A stretch of 10,300 nucleotides of DNA from Anaerolineae bacterium (GTDB lineage Bacteria > Chloroflexota > Anaerolineae > Epilineales > JAHCIE01): contig JAHCIE010000089.1 in the NCBI GenBank assembly GCA_026129385.1, positions 1 to 10,300 of the forward strand, read 5' to 3'. The translations under genes were made by a program, and so were the position numbers. The first letter of the stretch is position 1. Each line of letters begins with the position of its first letter. The notes under the pieces are model-generated. The model was given only the letters and a program-made list of their open reading frames with translations. It was not told the origin of the DNA and did no database searches. Positions 7,245 to 10,300 of the stretch are shown piece after piece.

Positions 7245-8504
7245 ATGAACGTCCTCTTCCTCAGCCAGATTCTGCCCTATCCCCTGGACGCCGGCCCCAA
7301 GACGCGGGCCTACTACGTGCTGCGCTACCTGGCCCAGGGCCATCACGTGACCCTGCTGTCCTTTGTGCGCGAGACGGACCGGCCCAGCGCGCTGGACCAC
7401 CTGCGCACCTTCTGCGACACCGTGTATACGGTGCCGATGCGCCGGTCGCGGCTCAAGGATATCCAGTATCTAGCGCAGAGCCTGGGAGCCAACACGCCGT
7501 TCCTCATCGCCCGGGACACTGTGCCAGAGATGGCGGAGCGGGTGCGACAATTGATGGGCAGCGGCGAGTTCGACGCCGTCCACGCGGATCAGCTCTGGAT
7601 GGCTCCCTACGCCCTGCTGGCCCGCGACGCGGCCCCGTCCCAGCGCCGCCCCTACCTCGTGCTGGACCAGCACAACGCGGTTTTCCAGATCCCGCGCCGC
7701 CTCGCCAACGACGAAGGCAACCCATTCAAGCGCCGCGTGCTGGAGATGGAGGCGCGCAAGCTGCTACGCTACGAAGGGGAGGTCTGCGACCGCTTCGACC
7801 ACGTTGCCTGGGTAACCCGGGAGGATCGCGCGGCCCTACCGGCGGTGAGCTCGCCCTCGACCATCATTCCCATCTGCGTGGATCCCGAGGCTCAGCTTCC
7901 CCTGCCTCGCCGCGCCGACGCCCATCGTGTCACCTTCCTCGGCGGCCTGCACTGGCCGCCCAACGCCGAGGGCATGGCGTGGTTCGCGCGCGAGGTCTGG
8001 CCCCACGTCCAGGCCCAGGCCCCAGAGGCCGTGCTGACGGTCATCGGCAAGAACCCGCCGCAGGCGTTGCTCGACCTGAGCGGGCCGCAGATCGAGGTCA
8101 CCGGCTACGTGGACGACCCGCGCCCCTACCTGGCCGAGACGGCCGCCTTTATCGTGCCGCTGCACGCAGGCGGCGGGATGCGCGTCAAGATACTGGACGC
8201 CTGGCTGTGGGGGTTGCCGTTGGTCACGACGACCATCGGCGCGGAGGGTATTCGGGTACGCGATGGATACAACGCCCTGGTGGCCGATACGGCCCAAGGC
8301 CTGGCGGATGCAGTGGCGCGTCTCCTGCGTGATGGCAGCCTCGCCCAGAGCATCGCCTCGGCGGGGCGGGCCACGGTGGAGGCAGAATACGACTGGCGCG
8401 CCGTGTATCGGGCATGGCAGGCTATCTACGCAGACGAGAGGCTCGAAGGGGAACGGGTGGCTCGCCAGTCGGCCAGTCCCCAGGTTCGCGAAGCCTATAC
8501 GTGA
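7245..8504 (+). CDS. GT4-like glycosyltransferase with Asp in place of the usual Glu
   Basis: This 419-residue protein starts with MNVLFLSQILPYPLDAGPKTR, matching the start of the 2522 gene. The first domain includes FDAVHADQLWMAPY (109-122) and LDQHNAVFQIPRR (140-152). The second begins at VTFLGGLHWPPNAEGMAWF (229-247), followed by VIGKNPP and a VTGYVDDPRPYL segment (285-296). The donor-site region is HAGGGMRVKILDAWLWGLPL (307-326). D318 replaces the glutamate that ends the equivalent KILEA segment in the 2522 gene, and the following residues WLWG are also unusual. The fold is clearly GT-B; whether catalysis is normal is open. The start was placed at ATG 7245 because homologous starts align there. 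An in-frame extension to 7101 would lie wholly inside the preceding gene. Two bases separate it from the previous stop, and no strong Shine-Dalgarno is seen, so coupling is likely. It probably acts in the cytoplasm on a lipid-linked glycan. Confidence 0.93.
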   Translation: MNVLFLSQILPYPLDAGPKTRAYYVLRYLAQGHHVTLLSFVRETDRPSALDHLRTFCDTVYTVPMRRSRLKDIQYLAQSLGANTPFLIARDTVPEMAERVRQLMGSGEFDAVHADQLWMAPYALLARDAAPSQRRPYLVLDQHNAVFQIPRRLANDEGNPFKRRVLEMEARKLLRYEGEVCDRFDHVAWVTREDRAALPAVSSPSTIIPICVDPEAQLPLPRRADAHRVTFLGGLHWPPNAEGMAWFAREVWPHVQAQAPEAVLTVIGKNPPQALLDLSGPQIEVTGYVDDPRPYLAETAAFIVPLHAGGGMRVKILDAWLWGLPLVTTTIGAEGIRVRDGYNALVADTAQGLADAVARLLRDGSLAQSIASAGRATVEAEYDWRAVYRAWQAIYADERLEGERVARQSASPQVREAYT

Positions 8505-8527
8505 GACTTACCGTGCTGCGCCTGCCT

Positions 8528-8533
8528 GGAAGG
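8528..8533 (+). promoter_or_regulatory. Strong Shine-Dalgarno deciding the GTG start at 8542
   Basis: GGAAGG lies eight bases before GTG 8542 in the 37-base gap after the previous stop. It is among the clearest ribosome binding sites in the window. It agrees with homology, because the protein from this GTG opens with the NILF strand also seen at 2522 and 7245. The open frame itself continues back to 8263. Confidence 0.6.
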
Positions 8534-8541
8534 TTGAAACC

Positions 8542-9855
8542 GTGAACATCCTCTTCATTGTCCCCTACACACCCAATCTCATCCGCGTGCGGTCGTATCA
8601 GCTACTGCGCGGGCTGGCCCGCCACGGGCACTCTGTGACGCTCGCCGCGCTGTGGTCCTCGGATGAGGAGCGCGCTGACCTGGCGCGCCTGGAAGGTGAG
8701 GGGATTCGCGTCATCGCCCGGCGGTTGACGCGCCAGCGCTCCGCCCTCAATTGCACGCAAACGCTACCGACGGGCACGCCGCTCCAGGCCAACTTCTGCT
8801 GGGAGCCATCCCTGGCCGCCGACATTGACGCGGCGCTGACTCGCCAGGCTTTCGATGTCGTTCACGTCGAGCACCTGCGCGGGGCGCGCTACGGGCTGGA
8901 GGTCCTGGCGCAGCGTGGCGCATCCCGATCGCCGGCCGTGGTCTGGGATAGCGTCGATAGCATCAGCTACCTGTTCGAGCAGGCTGCGCATGCCAGCCGC
9001 AGCGTCAGGGGGCGGCTGATGACCCGCCTCGAGTTGGGGCGGACGCGCCGCCACGAAGGCCGACTGGTGGCCGCTTTCGACCGCACGCTGGTGACGTCGG
9101 AGATAGACCGCCAGGCGCTGCTGACGCTGGCTGAGACTTACACGCCCCGCGCCGCATGGCCACCCGTGACGGTTGTACCGAACGGGGTCGATCTGGCGTA
9201 TTTCACACCGACCGACGAGCCGCGCGAGCCGGCGACCCTGGCGTTCAGCGGCAAGATGAGCTACCACGCCAACGTGACCGCCGCCGCCTATCTACTAGAA
9301 CAGGTGATGCCCCACGTGTGGGCAGCGCGCCCCACCGTGCGAGTCCAGATCGTCGGCAAGGACCCGCCACCGCTGCTGCGCCGCATGGCCGACGATGCCC
9401 TGGGCGTGGTCGAGCTGACGGGCGCTGTCCCCGATATGCGCCCGTATCTGCGGCGGGCCACGCTGGCCGTCGCGCCTATCCCCTATGGGGCGGGCATCCA
9501 GAACAAGGTACTAGAGGCGATGGCGTGCGGCGCCCCCGTGGTGGCGACGCGCCAGGCCGTTTCGGCGCTGGCGGCCCGGCCAGGGGTCGATGTCGCGGTG
9601 GCCGATGAGCCGACGGCCATGTCGGTCGCTATCCTGAACCTGATCGACGATGCCCCCCGGCGGGAGGCGCTGGGCCGCGCCGGTCGCGTTTATGTTGAGA
9701 GACATCACGCCTGGGAACGTATCGTGCACCGCCTCGAGAACGTTTATGACGATACGCGGGACGTGAATGCGGCTCTGTCCGCATCGGCCGAGGCCGCCGC
9801 CGACGGCTACGCCAGGATGGGAGCGCTGAAGCCGATGTCCGACGCGGCACACTAA
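8542..9855 (+). CDS. GT4-like glycosyltransferase, Stp1/exosortase-associated type
   Basis: This 437-residue GT-B glycosyltransferase begins at GTG with the strand NILFIVPYTPNLIRVRS. The first domain contains FDVVHVEHLRGARYG (104-118) and VVWDSVDSISYLFEQA (133-148). VTSEIDRQAL (184-193) and VVPNGVDLAYF (211-221) lead into the donor domain. That domain has LAFSGKMSYHANVTAAAYL (233-251), IVGKDPPP (270-277) and GAVPDMRPYL (294-303). Its nucleotide-sugar site is YGAGIQNKVLEAMACGAPVV (315-334), with E325 as the conserved glutamate. From memory, the VPDMRPYL and G-x-QNKVLEAMA patterns are close to those of PEP-CTERM/exosortase-associated sugar transferases (TIGR03087-like), more so than in its two paralogues here. 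The last 30 residues are an Ala-rich tail without a domain. Upstream codons to 8263 are open but overlap the previous gene and lack a start context. It ends with TAA 16 bases before the membrane GT-C gene. Confidence 0.93.
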   Translation: MNILFIVPYTPNLIRVRSYQLLRGLARHGHSVTLAALWSSDEERADLARLEGEGIRVIARRLTRQRSALNCTQTLPTGTPLQANFCWEPSLAADIDAALTRQAFDVVHVEHLRGARYGLEVLAQRGASRSPAVVWDSVDSISYLFEQAAHASRSVRGRLMTRLELGRTRRHEGRLVAAFDRTLVTSEIDRQALLTLAETYTPRAAWPPVTVVPNGVDLAYFTPTDEPREPATLAFSGKMSYHANVTAAAYLLEQVMPHVWAARPTVRVQIVGKDPPPLLRRMADDALGVVELTGAVPDMRPYLRRATLAVAPIPYGAGIQNKVLEAMACGAPVVATRQAVSALAARPGVDVAVADEPTAMSVAILNLIDDAPRREALGRAGRVYVERHHAWERIVHRLENVYDDTRDVNAALSASAEAAADGYARMGALKPMSDAAH

Positions 9856-9871
9856 GCGGGACACTTCACCC

Positions 9872-10300
9872 ATGACCCTGACCAGCACAACTATTAGCGA
9901 GCGAGCGACCCGTCGCGCGCTCCTGATGATTATTCTCATCTCGGTGGCCCTACGTGTCGGATCGGCCCTGTACCAGGGCAACGCCGTCGAGACACTGCCC
10001 GGTATCTTCGACCAGGTGTCGTACGATAGCCTGGCCCGCCGCGTTCTCGACGGTCACGGTTTCAGCTTCGACCGCGAGTGGTGGCCCGTCACCCGGGCGG
10101 GGGAGCCAACGGCACATTGGAGCTACCTGTACACCCTGTTCCTGACCGGCGTGTATGGGCTAGGCGGCGCGCAGCCGGTGATGGCGCGCGTCTTGCAGGC
10201 CATCCTGGTAGGCATCCTGCTGCCGCTCATCACGTTTCGGCTAGGGCGACGCGCCTTTGACCCGCTGATAGGGCTGGTCGCCGCCGCGCTGAGCGCGACC
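9872..10300 (+). CDS. GT39/PMT-like membrane glycosyltransferase, N-terminal part
   Basis: The frame is open from ATG 9872 to the window edge, giving 143 residues of a longer protein. A short polar N-terminus with basic residues precedes a first membrane span (about 15-34, ALLMIILISVALRVGSALY). A polar outer-face loop follows, with FDQVSYDSLARRVLDGHGFSF (46-66) and a Trp/Pro-rich part to about 83. Further spans lie at about 84-100, 105-123 and from 131 onward. An acidic residue in a first loop, a YxxLA-type helix, a G-x-GF segment and a later R-x-x-QA (106-110) are typical of GT-C enzymes of the PMT/ArnT group. These take a sugar from a polyprenyl-phosphate donor and add it on the outer face of the membrane. 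D47 or D52 would be the candidate catalytic aspartate; I cannot tell which. GGGA (9858-9861) lies ten bases before the ATG. The usual length of the family is 450-700 residues, so most is missing here. Role in the same glycan pathway is inferred from position. Confidence 0.85.
   Translation, partial: MTLTSTTISERATRRALLMIILISVALRVGSALYQGNAVETLPGIFDQVSYDSLARRVLDGHGFSFDREWWPVTRAGEPTAHWSYLYTLFLTGVYGLGGAQPVMARVLQAILVGILLPLITFRLGRRAFDPLIGLVAAALSAT

Noticed and set aside
8263..8541. Upstream in-frame extension (93 codons) of the 8542 glycosyltransferase
   Set aside because: Most of it overlaps the end of the previous gene, its composition is Trp/Arg-rich as expected of an out-of-frame reading, and a strong GGAAGG lies just before GTG 8542.
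1..10300. Search by eye for tRNA, rRNA, CRISPR arrays, insertion-sequence ends and toxin-antitoxin pairs
   Set aside because: No regularly spaced repeats, terminal inverted repeats, transposase motifs or RNA-like structures were seen; coding sequence fills almost the entire window.

Overview
The window is GC-rich and gene-dense, and every gene lies on the plus strand. It looks like part of a bacterial cell-surface polysaccharide (exopolysaccharide or O-antigen-like) assembly locus. I see five GT4-type glycosyltransferases, two GT2 glycosyltransferases, one multi-membrane-spanning O-antigen polymerase/ligase-like protein, and the start of a GT-C (GT39/PMT/ArnT-like) membrane glycosyltransferase that runs off the right edge. 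A short C-terminal fragment of another reading frame enters from the left. The high GC and the style of the glycosyltransferases would fit a Chloroflexota-like organism or a similar high-GC environmental bacterium. That assignment is an impression only, because the window has no rRNA, tRNA or taxon-specific marker.

Layout: from the left edge to 6007 the genes form an unbroken overlapping chain: upstream fragment, GT4 (142-1539), GT2 (1536-2525), GT4 (2522-3697), Wzy/WaaL-like membrane protein (3690-5078), GT2 (5075-6007). Four junctions are 4-base ATGA or GTGA overlaps, and the membrane-protein junction is a slightly longer overlap. A 65-base gap (6008-6072) is the largest non-coding stretch. 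It is followed by a second run with very short gaps: GT4 (6073-7242), GT4 (7245-8504), GT4 (8542-9855) and the GT-C protein (9872-end). No terminator or convincing promoter is visible, so everything could be one transcript.

How the genes probably work together: the soluble GT2 and GT4 enzymes would add sugars one at a time from nucleotide-sugar donors to a lipid-linked acceptor on the cytoplasmic face. The Wzy/WaaL-like protein would polymerise or transfer the finished unit on the outer side of the membrane. The GT-C enzyme would add a sugar from a polyprenyl-phosphate donor on the outer face. Three of the GT4 proteins (2522, 7245, 8542) share a recognisable sub-architecture and look like diverged paralogues. 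There is no initiating phosphoglycosyltransferase, flippase, chain-length regulator, sugar-nucleotide synthesis gene or exporter in the window, so the product and export route cannot be named. I did not find a mobile element, CRISPR array, RNA gene or an obviously unknown system; the more interesting points are family-level oddities within the glycosyltransferases.
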